Counted from the stretch's first letter, positions 27,685 to 37,477 are shown. The stretch is DNA of 64,000 nucleotides from Planctomycetaceae bacterium (GCA_020638995.1 JACKHM010000002.1:1488001-1552000), one strand, 5' to 3'. Notes: generated by a model not told the origin, from the letters alone. A program made the numbers and translations.

Positions 27685-28083
27685 TTATCGCGAGTGGAAG
27701 ATCGTATGTCGAAGCCTCGTGAACAGGCTAGCTAGCGTCACACGCGTCCGCGACAGAACACCTCGTCTTCTCGACACGCCGCCTCCACAGCACGCAGGCT
27801 CTAGCCACTGAACTTGCGGAAAGCGATGACGGTGGAGATGGCGATCGATCCAGGAAGCGCGACGCAGGTTGCGGTCGTGCGCGTCGATCTCGAATTTTTT
27901 GCCCTTGCGAGTGCATACTCGAAGTCGGTTACCATCGACACTTGCCTCAACAATCCAGAATTTCCGCACCACGTATGTGTAATGTTCACCCTTGGAAGAA
28001 GGCCTAATGGACCTTGCGGCGAGTGTCGGGTGAGTGGAGTGCCGCGTGGCTTGGAATACCACGAAATCGCCGGCTTTTAGCAT
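27685..28083 (-). CDS. Conserved hypothetical protein, planctomycete type
   Basis: 132 residues starting MLKAGDFVVFQATRHSTHP at 28083. The conserved phrases are KxGDFVVF, KGEHYTYVVRKFWIV, LRVCTRKGKKFEIDAHDRNLRRASWIDRHLHRHRFP. I recognise this as a small family seen in planctomycetes and relatives, with a likely beta-barrel fold, but no function is known to me. The C-terminal 35 residues are less conserved in character. No Shine-Dalgarno sequence was found, and two further in-frame ATGs lie upstream at 28101 and 28104. Confidence 0.6.
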   Translation of the reverse strand: MLKAGDFVVFQATRHSTHPTLAARSIRPSSKGEHYTYVVRKFWIVEASVDGNRLRVCTRKGKKFEIDAHDRNLRRASWIDRHLHRHRFPQVQWLEPACCGGGVSRRRGVLSRTRVTLASLFTRLRHTIFHSR

Positions 28084-28399
28084 GACGCACACTCGCAACA
28101 TCAAGGATTTGCTGACGTCTGATACGCAGAACTCAGACCGAATCCTACCCTTTCAAGTTTAAGAACGCATTTAGCCAAAGAGAAAAGTTGTGATGCTATC
28201 GTGCTGTCTACGCCTATTGAAGAACAACCGACGATCGCTTGGAAGACAGCGCCGAATCGATGGCTCACCGAGATGGCTGTCCGCGAAGGTTAACCACCTT
28301 TTCTTTGATTCTCGCGTCCCAGCACAACCACAAACTGCGAGAATCAATAACTCTGAGTGGAGAATACAACGCCACCCCGGGTTATCATCGCCAGGCACG

Positions 28400-30847
28400 T
28401 CAGATCGCCGGTACAACATCGTATCGCTCCCGGAAGGTAAGCAAATCGCGTTTAATTCTGCGATAGAGTACTTCGAGTTCTTCAAAACTCCTGGAGACAC
28501 CGGCAAGGTCACCTTTCTCGGCAGCCATCTCCAATTGAAACGCCAGATCATGTGCTGTAGTAACTGAGAAGTAACCGAAGGCGCCCTTGAGCGAATGAGC
28601 GGCGTGTTTCAAACCCGCCGGGTCGTCAGAAACGATTGCCTCACGGACGCGATCCAACATGGTGTCGCCCTCGGCGAGAAAAATGTCCACTAACTTGTTC
28701 AGCAAACTAGCGTCGTTGCCGGTCTGGCGCAGTGCGGCTTCCCAATCAACGATTCCAGGACTCGCCGATTCAGGCTCCGCGAAAGCGGTATCAGTGTCTC
28801 GCGGGCCACCATCGCCGGCGCCGTTTGCTCCAATGACTTGGGCAATTTCCTCGAACAGCAAATGCGAGTGAATCGGCTTCGCGACGTAACCGTCCATCTC
28901 GGCGTCCAAGCACCGCTGTCGATCACCTTCCATCGCGTGCGCAGTCATTGCAATAATCGGCGTACGTTTACCTAGTTTTCGTTCCCGCTCTCGAATGACC
29001 GCGGTGGCGGCAAAGCCGTCCATGATCGGCATCTGCACATCCATCAAGATCAAGTCGAATTCCATGCTCGCCGCCCTTTCGACCGCACTGCTCCCGTCAC
29101 CCACAACAGTCACTAGATGTTCATGCTTCTCCAACAATAGTACACCCAGCTTCTGGTTAACGACGTTGTCTTCGGCAAGCAACACTCGCAATCCAACCGG
29201 CGCTGAATCGTTAGATGCAAGCTCCTCTTTCTGTTGACTCGACCTGGCAAGGCCGAGAATGTGCAGTATCGACGCCAGTAGCTCGGATTCCTTTATCGGC
29301 TTCGCGAGAGACATCTTCGCGTCATGCTTCGATTCATCGTGGAGCGATCGCCGACCGGAACGCAATTGCAGCAACGGAGTACGACGATGCTCAGAGTGCT
29401 CACTGAGTAGACGTACCAGGTCGGTTGCGTCTGTACCGCCGAAGTGCTCGTCAATCAAGATCGCGTGGAACGGTCGTCCGGCGTTATGGGCGCGTTGCAG
29501 CGCAGTCATCGCCTCGTCCCGTGACTCCGCGGATGCCGGCATCATGCCCCAAGCCGCCAGCATCTCGATCAAGATTCCGCGGTGTGTTGCCTGATCGGCG
29601 ACGACGAGTATCGAACGCCCGACCAACAGGGCCTGCGGAACAGATGTCGCCGTGTTCGCGTCGGCAAGCAGTTGGACGGTGAAGTGAAACGTAGAACCTT
29701 CGCCCTGTTTGCTCTCGACCCAAATGCGGCCCTCCATGAGTTCGACAAGGCGCGCCGAGATGGATAGCCCAAGCCCCGTGCCTCCAAACTGCCGCGTTGT
29801 CGAGCCGTCGGCCTGCTCGAAGGCCTCGAAGATGTGTTCGATGCGATCAGCCGGAATGCCGACTCCTGTGTCAGAAACCGACACGTGCAGTTCGCAGTTC
29901 CGCCCTTCCAGTTTCTGGAGCCCGACGCGCACGATAATTTCACCGCGGCCCGTGAACTTGATCGCATTGCCAACAAGATTGACGATTACTTGCCTGAGCC
30001 GAGTTGGATCACCTACGACATTATCGGGAACGTCGCTCGACACTCGATACGACAGTTCCAAGCCTTTCTCGTGAGTCCGGAACGCAAGCGGCCCCATCGT
30101 TTCTTCGACCAACTCACGCAGGCGGAACGAAACGCTCTCGACGCTAAGTTTGCCTGCTTCAATCTTCGAGAAGTCCAGAATGTCATTAATGACTTCCATC
30201 AACCAATTCGCTGAGTGCCGAACCATCCCCAGGTACTCGCGTTGGTCCGAGGAGAGTTTGCTTTCCAGCACAATTTCGGTCATTCCGAGGATACCATTTA
30301 GCGGCGTGCGGATTTCATGGCTCATGTTCGCCAAGAACCGGCTTTTGGCCTGATTGGCTTCGTCGGCTGCTTCCTTCTGTTGTTGAATGGTCTGATTTGC
30401 CAACACCAAGAGCCTTGTCTGCGCGAACACCAGGAAGTGACCGTTCAGCAATCGCACGTCACCGTTATCGAAGCGGACTACTACCGGTTCGTACATACGA
30501 TCGCGAGCGCGTTGCAAGGCAATCGTAGCCGCTTCCTGGATACCGCAAGTTGCCGGTAGTTCCAGCGGCGTCAGCTTAATCGCATCGAGAAGTGCCCGTA
30601 CCGGTCGCGTCATATAAACATCTAAGGCAAAGGGTCGGCTCAGCTCTTGAAAGAACCGCTCCCGCGAGATGATCCCGTACAGCTGGTCTTGGTCCGCGAT
30701 TAGAACACCCGGCAAATCGGTGCGACGATCAAACTCTTCTTTGACACGGTTACTTCGAACTTCTGGCGAAACGCGGAACTCATGGAGAGGCAGATCAGCC
30801 AGGGTTGAATCAGCGTGCAGACTTAGCAGGATAGAATCGATCGTCAT
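28400..30847 (-). CDS. Large hybrid histidine kinase (CBS-like, HisKA, HATPase, two REC, HPt)
   Basis: 815 residues. The N-terminal ~150 residues resemble a CBS-like or GGDEF-EAL-associated sensor (LPGVLIADQDQLYGIISRERFFQELSRPFALDVYMTRPV). Then the phospho-acceptor histidine (NMSHEIRTPLNGILG), ATPase boxes (LVGNAIKFTGRG, DTGVGIP, GGTGLGLSIS), a degenerate first receiver, a canonical second receiver (LLAEDNVVNQKL, ILMDVQMPIMDGF) and a C-terminal HPt domain (HAAHSLKGAFGYF). A complete internal phosphorelay is therefore present. The ATG at 30847 overlaps the stop of the upstream switch protein (ATGA). Last gene of the six-gene signalling operon. Confidence 0.93.
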   Translation of the reverse strand: MTIDSILLSLHADSTLADLPLHEFRVSPEVRSNRVKEEFDRRTDLPGVLIADQDQLYGIISRERFFQELSRPFALDVYMTRPVRALLDAIKLTPLELPATCGIQEAATIALQRARDRMYEPVVVRFDNGDVRLLNGHFLVFAQTRLLVLANQTIQQQKEAADEANQAKSRFLANMSHEIRTPLNGILGMTEIVLESKLSSDQREYLGMVRHSANWLMEVINDILDFSKIEAGKLSVESVSFRLRELVEETMGPLAFRTHEKGLELSYRVSSDVPDNVVGDPTRLRQVIVNLVGNAIKFTGRGEIIVRVGLQKLEGRNCELHVSVSDTGVGIPADRIEHIFEAFEQADGSTTRQFGGTGLGLSISARLVELMEGRIWVESKQGEGSTFHFTVQLLADANTATSVPQALLVGRSILVVADQATHRGILIEMLAAWGMMPASAESRDEAMTALQRAHNAGRPFHAILIDEHFGGTDATDLVRLLSEHSEHRRTPLLQLRSGRRSLHDESKHDAKMSLAKPIKESELLASILHILGLARSSQQKEELASNDSAPVGLRVLLAEDNVVNQKLGVLLLEKHEHLVTVVGDGSSAVERAASMEFDLILMDVQMPIMDGFAATAVIRERERKLGKRTPIIAMTAHAMEGDRQRCLDAEMDGYVAKPIHSHLLFEEIAQVIGANGAGDGGPRDTDTAFAEPESASPGIVDWEAALRQTGNDASLLNKLVDIFLAEGDTMLDRVREAIVSDDPAGLKHAAHSLKGAFGYFSVTTAHDLAFQLEMAAEKGDLAGVSRSFEELEVLYRRIKRDLLTFRERYDVVPAI

Positions 30848-31737
30848 CGTCGCTTCACCAAAGTAAGACATCTGCCCTCGGCGTCCACATCGAACTCATC
30901 CAAAAAGCTATTGATCAAGACGTAAGCGCGGCATTCTGGCCGCTCTAACAGGTGTGGGCTTTGAAACACTTCGTTACCCGGCAACGCGTGGGGCTCGCCG
31001 TCATGACGAATCTGAAACCGCGCCTCGTCGCTCGAGACTCGAACTTCGACGAAAATTCGTCGGTCACGATAGGGAACCTGCGTCAAGCGTTCGGCAACTA
31101 AGGCTCGCGCTTCGGAGCGATTGAACTGATATGCCTGAACCTGTTCATCATTCAGCCCCAAGCTGCCCCGCAAGAGCACGTCGCGAAGGGTTTCCTCGAG
31201 CGTCATGCCAAGCCGAATCTCGTCTGCCGGCTCGCACATTCCGACGCTGGCAACCACTTGCTGGACTAACGATACCAGCTGATCGAATACTGCTTCCGCC
31301 GGATCTAGCGTGAATCGCAAGTCCGCGTACGTAAGACTTTGCATCAGCTTTTCAGTGTCCAGCTGCGCGCGGGAATGCGTGAGGACTTTTTCGACTGTAT
31401 CCAGCAGCCGGTCGGCCAACTGAGCCTTGGGTACATAGCTTGTCGCGCCTTGTTCGAGAGCCGCAATCGCCAGCAATTCACTGCCGTTGGCCGTCGCGAG
31501 AATGACGGGGACTTGCGGAAATCGAACGCGCACGGCGGTCACCAACTCAAGACCATTCATCTCGGGCATGGTCAAGTCCGTCACAACTAGATCGACAAGA
31601 GACGAGCTTTCTAGCCGGTTAAGCGCCGCGGCGCCACTGTCTACCGCTTCGACGGAGAGTCCTGGGTTCCGCTGCAATAAGCTCGTTACCAACTCACGGT
31701 CGAGCGAGGTATCATCCACCACCAATACATTTGGCAT
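30844..31737 (-). CDS. Response regulator with C-terminal HATPase-like switch domain (second copy)
   Basis: 297 residues. Receiver domain with full acidic set: VLVVDDTSLDR, acceptor Asp in LVVTDLTMPEMNG, and K in SYVPKAQ. The C-terminal part (RLGMTLEETLRDVLLRGSLGLND, then FQIRHDGEP) resembles the RsbW-type HATPase domain used as anti-sigma kinase, but the N-box has no Asn (LEETLRDVLLRGS), so ATP binding may be weakened. Paralogue of the gene at 34055-35056 in the same operon. Such REC-HATPase proteins link two-component input to partner-switching with STAS proteins. Confidence 0.85.
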   Translation of the reverse strand: MPNVLVVDDTSLDRELVTSLLQRNPGLSVEAVDSGAAALNRLESSSLVDLVVTDLTMPEMNGLELVTAVRVRFPQVPVILATANGSELLAIAALEQGATSYVPKAQLADRLLDTVEKVLTHSRAQLDTEKLMQSLTYADLRFTLDPAEAVFDQLVSLVQQVVASVGMCEPADEIRLGMTLEETLRDVLLRGSLGLNDEQVQAYQFNRSEARALVAERLTQVPYRDRRIFVEVRVSSDEARFQIRHDGEPHALPGNEVFQSPHLLERPECRAYVLINSFLDEFDVDAEGRCLTLVKRR

Positions 31738-31770
31738 TACTACTTCCTTGTTCTCGAATTAGATTTAGAT

Positions 31771-32394
31771 TCACCGCCAAGGCTGCCACCAACGTCGCGG
31801 GTATTTTGTAGGGCCCGCCGGCTGAGTAAGTCCGGCGGCAACGCGAGCAAGTTTCGCGTGGAACGTCGTCATACACTCACCAATCAATTGGGCGTTAGCC
31901 AATTTGGCACCATCGAAATTAGCGCGATCGATGGTCGCGGCACGCAGATCGGCGCCTTGCAAGTCAGCGTTCGACAGATTCGCGCCCGTCAGATCCCCTT
32001 CGATGACAGCCATACTGAGGTTAGCGCCCCGCAAGTCAGCACCCGTCAAATCACCTTTCGTTATTTTGACATAGCGCATTTTTGCGTTTCGCAGAGTCGC
32101 GTTGCGAAACGTGCCGTGAGAGATCGTTGTCTCGGACAAATCAGCACTCTCCATGATCGCGCTGTCGAAGGTAACATTTACCATGAACGTGTTGTTCAAC
32201 GTCGCATTTGATAACGCTGCCCCTCGAAAATTCACCTGGCGAAGGCTGGAGTAGGAAAGCACGACGCGGGACAAGTCCAAGTCGGTAAAATCACAGTTTG
32301 CAAGTCGGACGCCTTCCAGCGACTTTCCAGGTAAGTCGACTGGTTCGACCTGGAGGATCACTTCGCCCGTCTCGGCGTCGCGAATGGTAATCAT
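31771..32394 (-). CDS. Pentapeptide-repeat protein
   Basis: 207 residues. After a short beta segment (MITIRDAETGEVILQVEPVDLPG) the chain is made of A(D/N)LxX-type five-residue repeats (GADLRGANLSMAVIEGDLTGANLSNADL, in pieces), which fold as a right-handed quadrilateral beta-helix. The last ~35 residues are basic and end in tryptophans. Its start overlaps the end of the ATPase gene (ATGA type, 4 bases). Pentapeptide proteins often act as scaffolds or protein inhibitors; here I infer a scaffold in the signalling operon. Confidence 0.88.
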   Translation of the reverse strand: MITIRDAETGEVILQVEPVDLPGKSLEGVRLANCDFTDLDLSRVVLSYSSLRQVNFRGAALSNATLNNTFMVNVTFDSAIMESADLSETTISHGTFRNATLRNAKMRYVKITKGDLTGADLRGANLSMAVIEGDLTGANLSNADLQGADLRAATIDRANFDGAKLANAQLIGECMTTFHAKLARVAAGLTQPAGPTKYPRRWWQPWR

Positions 32395-33683
32395 TCCGCA
32401 AATCCAAGTGGCGCATCTAGAATTGGGACGACGCGTTGCAATTCGTCGAATGTCGTGATGCCCTTGGCTGCCTTCAGCAAGGCGACCCGGTGGAAATCAA
32501 ACATTTCCTCTTCGAGGATTTTGCCGTCCATCTCGTCAGCGCTGTCGCCGGTTGTCAACGATTGTCGAAGCTTTTTAGTCATCGTCAGAATTTCAAAGAT
32601 TCCAGTGCGTCCGCTATACGCTTCGGAAGGCTTGACACCTGGCCTCACAGCGTAAACAAACTTCCCTTCGTCACCCTGTAGCCATTCGGCCACGTCCGCG
32701 AACATTTGTGGAGCGTGTGACATATCGAGCTTGAGACGAGCGTTGGGCGACAGGGTCCGAATTAGTCTTTGACACAGAACTGCTCGTAAAGAGGAAGCTA
32801 AAAAGTACGGTGAAACTCCTCGTGAGACGAGACTCTGGATGGCGGATGTCGCTCGGGTGGCATGCATCGAAGCCAATACGAGCACACCGCTGCTCGCAGC
32901 CCTCACCGCAGTCTCAGCCGTCTGTGCGTCGCGCACCTCGCCGATCATAATCACGTCCGGACTTTGGCGGACGACGCCGCGCAGCATCTCGTGGAAATCT
33001 GCGCCGTAGGTTTCCTGTACCTGCGTTTGGTGCAGCCCGCGAACGGCATACTCGATGGGATCTTCAAGCGTGTGAATCTTTCGCTTCCCGTCGTGCAATG
33101 CATGCAAGAACGCATAGAGTGCAGTCGTTTTGCCGCTGCCCGTCGGTCCAGTAACGAGGATCAGACCGCCTGTGCTGCTCAGTAGATTTCGCACAGTATT
33201 CAATTGTGGTCCCTCAAAACCAAGGGACTCCAGCTTGAGCAAGTGCGAGTCACGTACGAGCAACCGCAAGGCGATGCTTTCGCCGTGTAACGTGGGAATC
33301 GTATTGAGACGCAAGTCAAGTTGCCGCTGATTCGCAGAGGGGAATCGCCAACGCCCATCTTGAGGTCGACGACGTTCATCAAGCTTTACCTGGGTGACGG
33401 TCCGCAAGTAAGAGAGCGCACGCCTCCCAAGATCCGCCGAGAGCGCCCCGATGTGCTCCACGACGCCCAGACGCCGCATCGATACAAGCACCTCGTCGAC
33501 TCCCGACGAGAGAAAGATGTCACTCGCACCACGATCAACGGCGTATTCGACAATTCTCGCGACGACGTCTTCGGCCGACAGGGCATTTATGTCTGCAAAT
33601 AGCTCCATTTGAGCGGCCGCATCCGGCACCTCGGTAAAGTGCTCCGCTTGTAGCTGTTCTTCGACCGCTTGATCAGTTGCCAT
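32391..33683 (-). CDS. GspE/PilB/PilT-type secretion ATPase
   Basis: 430 residues starting MATDQAVEEQLQAEHF at 33683. Secretion-ATPase motifs: Walker A VTGPTGSGKTTALYAFL, Asp box (KIHTLEDPIEY), Walker B PDVIMIGEVRDAQTAE, His box VLASMHATRATSAI. The GspE-type CxxC zinc tetrad is absent. The N-terminal domain (SAEDVVARIVEYAVDRGASDIFLS) is the usual PilT/GspE N2 fold. No pilin, secretin or inner-membrane partner genes are nearby, so it is an isolated ATPase inside a signalling operon. It may power type IV pili encoded elsewhere or have been recruited as a switch. Confidence 0.9.
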   Translation of the reverse strand: MATDQAVEEQLQAEHFTEVPDAAAQMELFADINALSAEDVVARIVEYAVDRGASDIFLSSGVDEVLVSMRRLGVVEHIGALSADLGRRALSYLRTVTQVKLDERRRPQDGRWRFPSANQRQLDLRLNTIPTLHGESIALRLLVRDSHLLKLESLGFEGPQLNTVRNLLSSTGGLILVTGPTGSGKTTALYAFLHALHDGKRKIHTLEDPIEYAVRGLHQTQVQETYGADFHEMLRGVVRQSPDVIMIGEVRDAQTAETAVRAASSGVLVLASMHATRATSAIQSLVSRGVSPYFLASSLRAVLCQRLIRTLSPNARLKLDMSHAPQMFADVAEWLQGDEGKFVYAVRPGVKPSEAYSGRTGIFEILTMTKKLRQSLTTGDSADEMDGKILEEEMFDFHRVALLKAAKGITTFDELQRVVPILDAPLGFAE

Positions 33684-34044
33684 GTTGTTCCTCGTGCATC
33701 GCTTCCGCGGCCGCGGTCTCAGTCGGGGATATTTCAAGGACCAGATTCATTCGCATCATTTGCAGCAGTTGTTTGCAGAATTCGCTCGGTGAGTGCAGGA
33801 TCATTCGACCTCCAGCCTTTTGAAATCGGCGGTGGGTCTTCAACAGCCAATCGACTCCCAGTGAATCGATGTAGGCCGCCTTGGACAAGTTCATCATTAC
33901 GCGCTGACTGTAAATGTCGCCCCCATAAAGCTGAACCAAGGGATCCTGATCGTCACTGACCCACCCATTACGAGTAACTTCTCCGCTGATTTCCATTCGC
34001 TCGACGCCGTCAATGTTGTCTCGCCGCAATAGTCTCATTTCCAT
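33673..34044 (-). CDS. STAS-domain protein (anti-sigma-factor antagonist type)
   Basis: 123 residues starting MEMRLLRRDNIDGVERMEI at 34044. STAS features: a beta-alpha-beta pattern and the conserved segment KAAYIDSLGVDWLLKTHRRFQKAGGRMIL, in which the serine of IDSLG is the usual phosphorylation site of SpoIIAA/RsbV proteins. It sits between the two classes of partners: the REC-HATPase gene just upstream and the ATPase gene that overlaps its 3' end by 11 bases. I infer that it is the substrate of one or both HATPase proteins. Confidence 0.88.
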   Translation of the reverse strand: MEMRLLRRDNIDGVERMEISGEVTRNGWVSDDQDPLVQLYGGDIYSQRVMMNLSKAAYIDSLGVDWLLKTHRRFQKAGGRMILHSPSEFCKQLLQMMRMNLVLEISPTETAAAEAMHEEQHGN

Positions 34045-34054
34045 GTTGTTTTCA

Positions 34055-35056
34055 TTACTCCGCAACGACTTCGCCACCCGACACACGACCCGCGGCAGCT
34101 GCGTGATGTGTGTCGGGGCGCCTTTTGTGAATCATGGTGATCTCATTGCCCTTTGAGTTGAATCGCACTTCGTCCATAAATGCGTGAATCAGAAACAGCC
34201 CTCGTCCGCTGGGCTTGGTCAACTGCGACGCATCCGTCGGGTCATGACGAAAAGATTCGACATCGAATCCGGGACCTTCGTCACGTACGACATAGCAAGC
34301 TTGCGTCGGCGACTCGGTCGCCGTCACATAGACGCGCCGATCACAAAACGGCGGTTCGATCCGACGATCGTTCGCCAGTCGAAAGAATGTATCCGATCCG
34401 TCTTCACGCAACGCCGAGTCCAGCTCTAAATTCCCGTGAAGCATGGCGTTTGTCAGCGACTCGTGCAGCGCGACGCCCACTCGAGTCAGCGCGCTATTCT
34501 CGATTCGCAACATCGATTTCGCATAGTTTTGCAGGTGCGAGACCGTTTGGCGAATGACGCTCACGTCGTTGTCCAGGCAGAAAGAAAACTGAGTTTCGGA
34601 CCAGCAAACGCGTATCCGCTCCTGTTGCCTACCAGTTCCAGCGATCGCCAAGACATCGTCAACCGTCTCTCGTAGGCGACTCGCCAAGTCCTTCTTTCGC
34701 ACATAGCTGGATGCCCCTAGACGCAACGCCGCCGCGGCAAACTCCTCGCTGCCATAGGCGGTCATTAGTATCGTTGGGAGCCAGCTGTACTTCTGTTGAA
34801 TCGCCCCGACGAGTTCCAAACCATTCATGCCGAGCATCCTCAAGTCGGTCACGACTAAATCAGGACGCTCACGCTCAATTAGCTCCATCGCGAGTTCACC
34901 GCTCGCCGCAGTGATCACTCGTGTTCCTTCCCGCTGAGAGATCAGCCCGCTCGCTAGCGCCGCATCAAACGAACTGTCATCCACGACAAGCACGAGATCT
35001 AAGCGTTTTTCGCCAGACCTGATAAGATCGTTTGATTCGAAGGTTTCGGTAGCCAT
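34055..35056 (-). CDS. Response regulator with HATPase (RsbW-like) domain, first gene of signalling operon
   Basis: 333 residues. Receiver (LVLVVDDSSFDAAL, acceptor Asp in LVVTDLRMLGMNG, K in SYVRKKD) followed by an RsbW/SpoIIAB-like ATPase domain: N-box ALHESLTNAMLHGNLE, G1 box VVRDEGPGFDVES and the ATP lid SGRGLFLIHAFMDEV. All ATP-binding motifs are intact here, unlike in its paralogue. It probably phosphorylates the STAS protein encoded next, under control of receiver phosphorylation. An 18-bp tandem repeat lies just upstream of the gene. Confidence 0.9.
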   Translation of the reverse strand: MATETFESNDLIRSGEKRLDLVLVVDDSSFDAALASGLISQREGTRVITAASGELAMELIERERPDLVVTDLRMLGMNGLELVGAIQQKYSWLPTILMTAYGSEEFAAAALRLGASSYVRKKDLASRLRETVDDVLAIAGTGRQQERIRVCWSETQFSFCLDNDVSVIRQTVSHLQNYAKSMLRIENSALTRVGVALHESLTNAMLHGNLELDSALREDGSDTFFRLANDRRIEPPFCDRRVYVTATESPTQACYVVRDEGPGFDVESFRHDPTDASQLTKPSGRGLFLIHAFMDEVRFNSKGNEITMIHKRRPDTHHAAAAGRVSGGEVVAE

Positions 35057-35757
35057 CCCAGTTTCCGTCGGCGGAGTAACTAGCGCAGGCGGAGCAACTA
35101 ACGCAATGTTGCGCAGGACCGCCTAGGTCCATCGGCGGAGTGTAGGTCGACAGACCGACGATTTGATGAACCTATGATGAAGGAACCGTTAAATCTCAGG
35201 CCTGTCGTGCCAGAAGCACACCTTCGATTTGGTGCAACTCGCAGCGACCGCTGAACGGCACACTTGCATCGCCCCAATGTCATGTGCGTACCGCCTGAAG
35301 GGATGCCTACCCGTTTCCGTCGCCCGTGGCAGTAACTCGGCGCCATGCTGCTCGTCACGACGTTCCACACCTTTCAGTCCGAGTTCTCGACAATCCAGCA
35401 GCACTCGAAGACGTGCTCACTCGCTTCGATCAAGCTTCGCTGCCAGAATCGAACTATGTGTCGACTGGACTGCGAAGCAGTTGCACCTTTCGCTAGTGAG
35501 TCGCGCAACTCTACTCGGGTACGCGCGAACTCAAGCCAGGGAGCCTGGGCTGATGGGATTTGGCGGGGGAGGCCTTCCGATCGTTGTGGCGACGGCCACG
35601 CCATCAGCAATCACGACTTCAAGACCTTGACATCCACAAGTGCCGTCTTTACTGTTAATGTCAAACCCGTTCGGCAAAGATGCACCATGTGCCTGATGGG
35701 CGCATGCCACAGCTTGCCTTACCTCCCAAAGCCCCCTCTCGCAGGAAAGGTCCAACG
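35057..35757. other. 700-base intergenic region with short tandem repeat
   Basis: No gene with a ribosome-binding site or recognisable family was found; open frames on both strands are short and of odd composition. The stretch 35070-35105 holds a two-copy 18-bp tandem repeat. The region separates two divergent units and presumably holds their promoters. Confidence 0.45.
35070..35105. repeat. Tandem 18-bp repeat
   Basis: GGCGGAGTAACTAGCGCA (35070-35087) is followed at once by GGCGGAGCAACTAACGCA, with two differences. Lies 14 bases upstream of the signalling operon's first start codon; could be an operator, but this is unproven. Confidence 0.6.
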
Positions 35758-36300
35758 ATGAATCGCCTCAAGCAGTTTGCACTCGCGGCCCTTTGCGTCG
35801 CACTCGCCATCGCTATCACCTGGCAAGGACCGAACACAGCAACAGCCCAAGACAAAGCCAAGAAGAAGGACGTCGCGCTAGAACGGACTCGTGACACGGT
35901 AAAGATGTTGGACGATGTTTATAAGACAGCCGTCGTGCTGATCACAACACACTACGTCAACGACTCGGACGACTTACCGGCAGGTTCCGCGGCGATCGCG
36001 TTATTTGAAGCGATCGGTAAAAAGGGGTGGCACGAGGTTCGTTTACTCGATGCCAGCGGCGAGCCGATCGAAGAGAAGAACTCGCCGAAAGACGAATTCG
36101 AGAAGGCCGCCGTGAACCAGTTAAAGGCGGGTGAATCCTGGCATGAAGAAGTCATCAAGAAAGACGGCAAAAGGTTCCTCCGAGCCGCCACACCGATCCC
36201 CGTGGTTCTCGACAAGTGCGTGATGTGCCACGAAAATTACAAGGCCGCTAAGAAGGGCGAGCCCATTGGCGCGTTGAGCTACACGATCCCGATCAAGTAG
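35758..36300 (+). CDS. Tll0287-like (DUF3365) c-type haem-binding periplasmic protein
   Basis: 180 residues starting MNRLKQFALAALCVALAIAI at 35758 (GGAAAGG upstream), with a signal peptide ending near TATA. The body (ALERTRDTVKMLDDVYKTAVVLITTHYV, KGWHEVRLLDASGEPI, FLRAATPIPVVLDKCVMCHENY) matches the Tll0287-like/DUF3365 family. The CVMCH motif near the C-terminus is a covalent c-type haem site. Such proteins are redox or gas sensors or electron carriers in the periplasm. No partner gene is adjacent. Confidence 0.85.
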   Translation: MNRLKQFALAALCVALAIAITWQGPNTATAQDKAKKKDVALERTRDTVKMLDDVYKTAVVLITTHYVNDSDDLPAGSAAIALFEAIGKKGWHEVRLLDASGEPIEEKNSPKDEFEKAAVNQLKAGESWHEEVIKKDGKRFLRAATPIPVVLDKCVMCHENYKAAKKGEPIGALSYTIPIK

Positions 36301-36982
36301 CCAGGCCCTCCAGTCAATGACGCTGCTCGCCAAGCCCGTCAGCCGTATATCAAGTCCGGCGAGGAGTACGTCAACTTTTCTTCTCCCCAACAGAACCAAC
36401 CACCAGCTCCGACGCAAAACTCTACCACCCAGCAACCCCAAACGCCCATTGGTAGGGATGGACGCTTACCGCAGATCGCCAGTTCACAATCTGACTATGA
36501 CAGTGCTTTTCTTCTCGCCATTATTCCGCCCAATTGGCAATCTGCCGTTCAATAGGAGCGAGATGCTCGTCCAAAATTATCGTCTCGTAAAACGTACATT
36601 GGTCCGTCAGGAGAGATTCGAAGAACCCAGGGACATTATGAGAACGGAATACACGGCTCTTATCATGTGTGACACCATGCACTTCACCGTCACGTGAAAT
36701 AAAAGAAACAATTTGCGACACTTCTCGGTGATCGCCTGTGCGTTTGAACTGGCATAGACACGAAAAAGCCTGATTGCCTTTATTTGGGTTTTCTGAGGAT
36801 TCAAAACAAAGGAATCAGGCATGGATGCTAAAAAGCACCCGCCAAGACTGTAAAGGAAACTTGCCACCGTCGAAAGGCTCCGTGCCCACGATGCGGCAAG
36901 CTCGGACGACGAGAGCGGAATCGAGATCGGCGGATTCGCTCGCTCGCGTTCAGGCAGCCACTTCGGAGAGAGGTTCATCTGG
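36301..36982. other. Intergenic, degenerate sequence
   Basis: No convincing gene. A minus-strand frame of 66 codons at 36521-36721 (GTG start, VSFISRDGEVHGVTHDKSR) has protein-like composition but no family or good ribosome-binding site. The region precedes a transposase remnant and may be mobile-element scar tissue. Confidence 0.4.
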
Positions 36983-37380
36983 GACACCGGGTAGTTCTGC
37001 TGGCCAGCGACCCGATCTCCGACAATCCGATCGCCATCGCGTTGGTCTCGTCGAATGACGCCGCACGCATGCGAAGGTCTCTGCTGAACCTGAAGTGCCT
37101 AGGGTTTTCGCCTGAAACGGTCATCTCCGACCGTTCGCCGTTGTACTCCAAAACCATCGCCGAAGTCTGGCCAGAAGCCAAGCATCAGCTGTGCGTGTTT
37201 CACGTGATCTCGGACATCAACGCTCTAGTGCTCGATGCGGCTCGCGAAGTCCGATGGGAACTCAAGCCCAAACGCATCAAGGAAGGCAAAGGCCGACCCA
37301 GCCAACGCACGCAAGCTCGAGTCAAGAAATTGAAAGAGCAGAAAGCTCAAGCCGACAAGCTCTTCCCGGCATGTTCCTGA
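36983..37380 (+). pseudogene. Transposase remnant
   Basis: An open stretch reading VVLLASDPISDNPIAIALVSSNDAARMRR, then SDRSPLYSKTIAEVWPEAKHQLCVFHVISDINALVLDAAREV, is the middle of a DDE transposase: the Asp in ISDRSPLY and the phrase HQLCVFHVIxDIN are typical of this transposase group. Both ends are missing and no start codon with a ribosome-binding site is present. It ends at a stop at 37380. Terminal repeats were not found. Confidence 0.7.
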
Positions 37381-37477
37381 CCATTCTTGACGCAAGTCTG
37401 CTGCTGGCACGTTTCGTGCACATCCTTACAGCCGGTCCCGACAACACTCACACAATCGCCCACGAAAGGAAACCAGG

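Noticed and set aside
36317..36697. 126-codon plus-strand frame as a gene
   Set aside because: No ribosome-binding site, mixed composition and no family; the opposite strand looks slightly more protein-like but is also weak.
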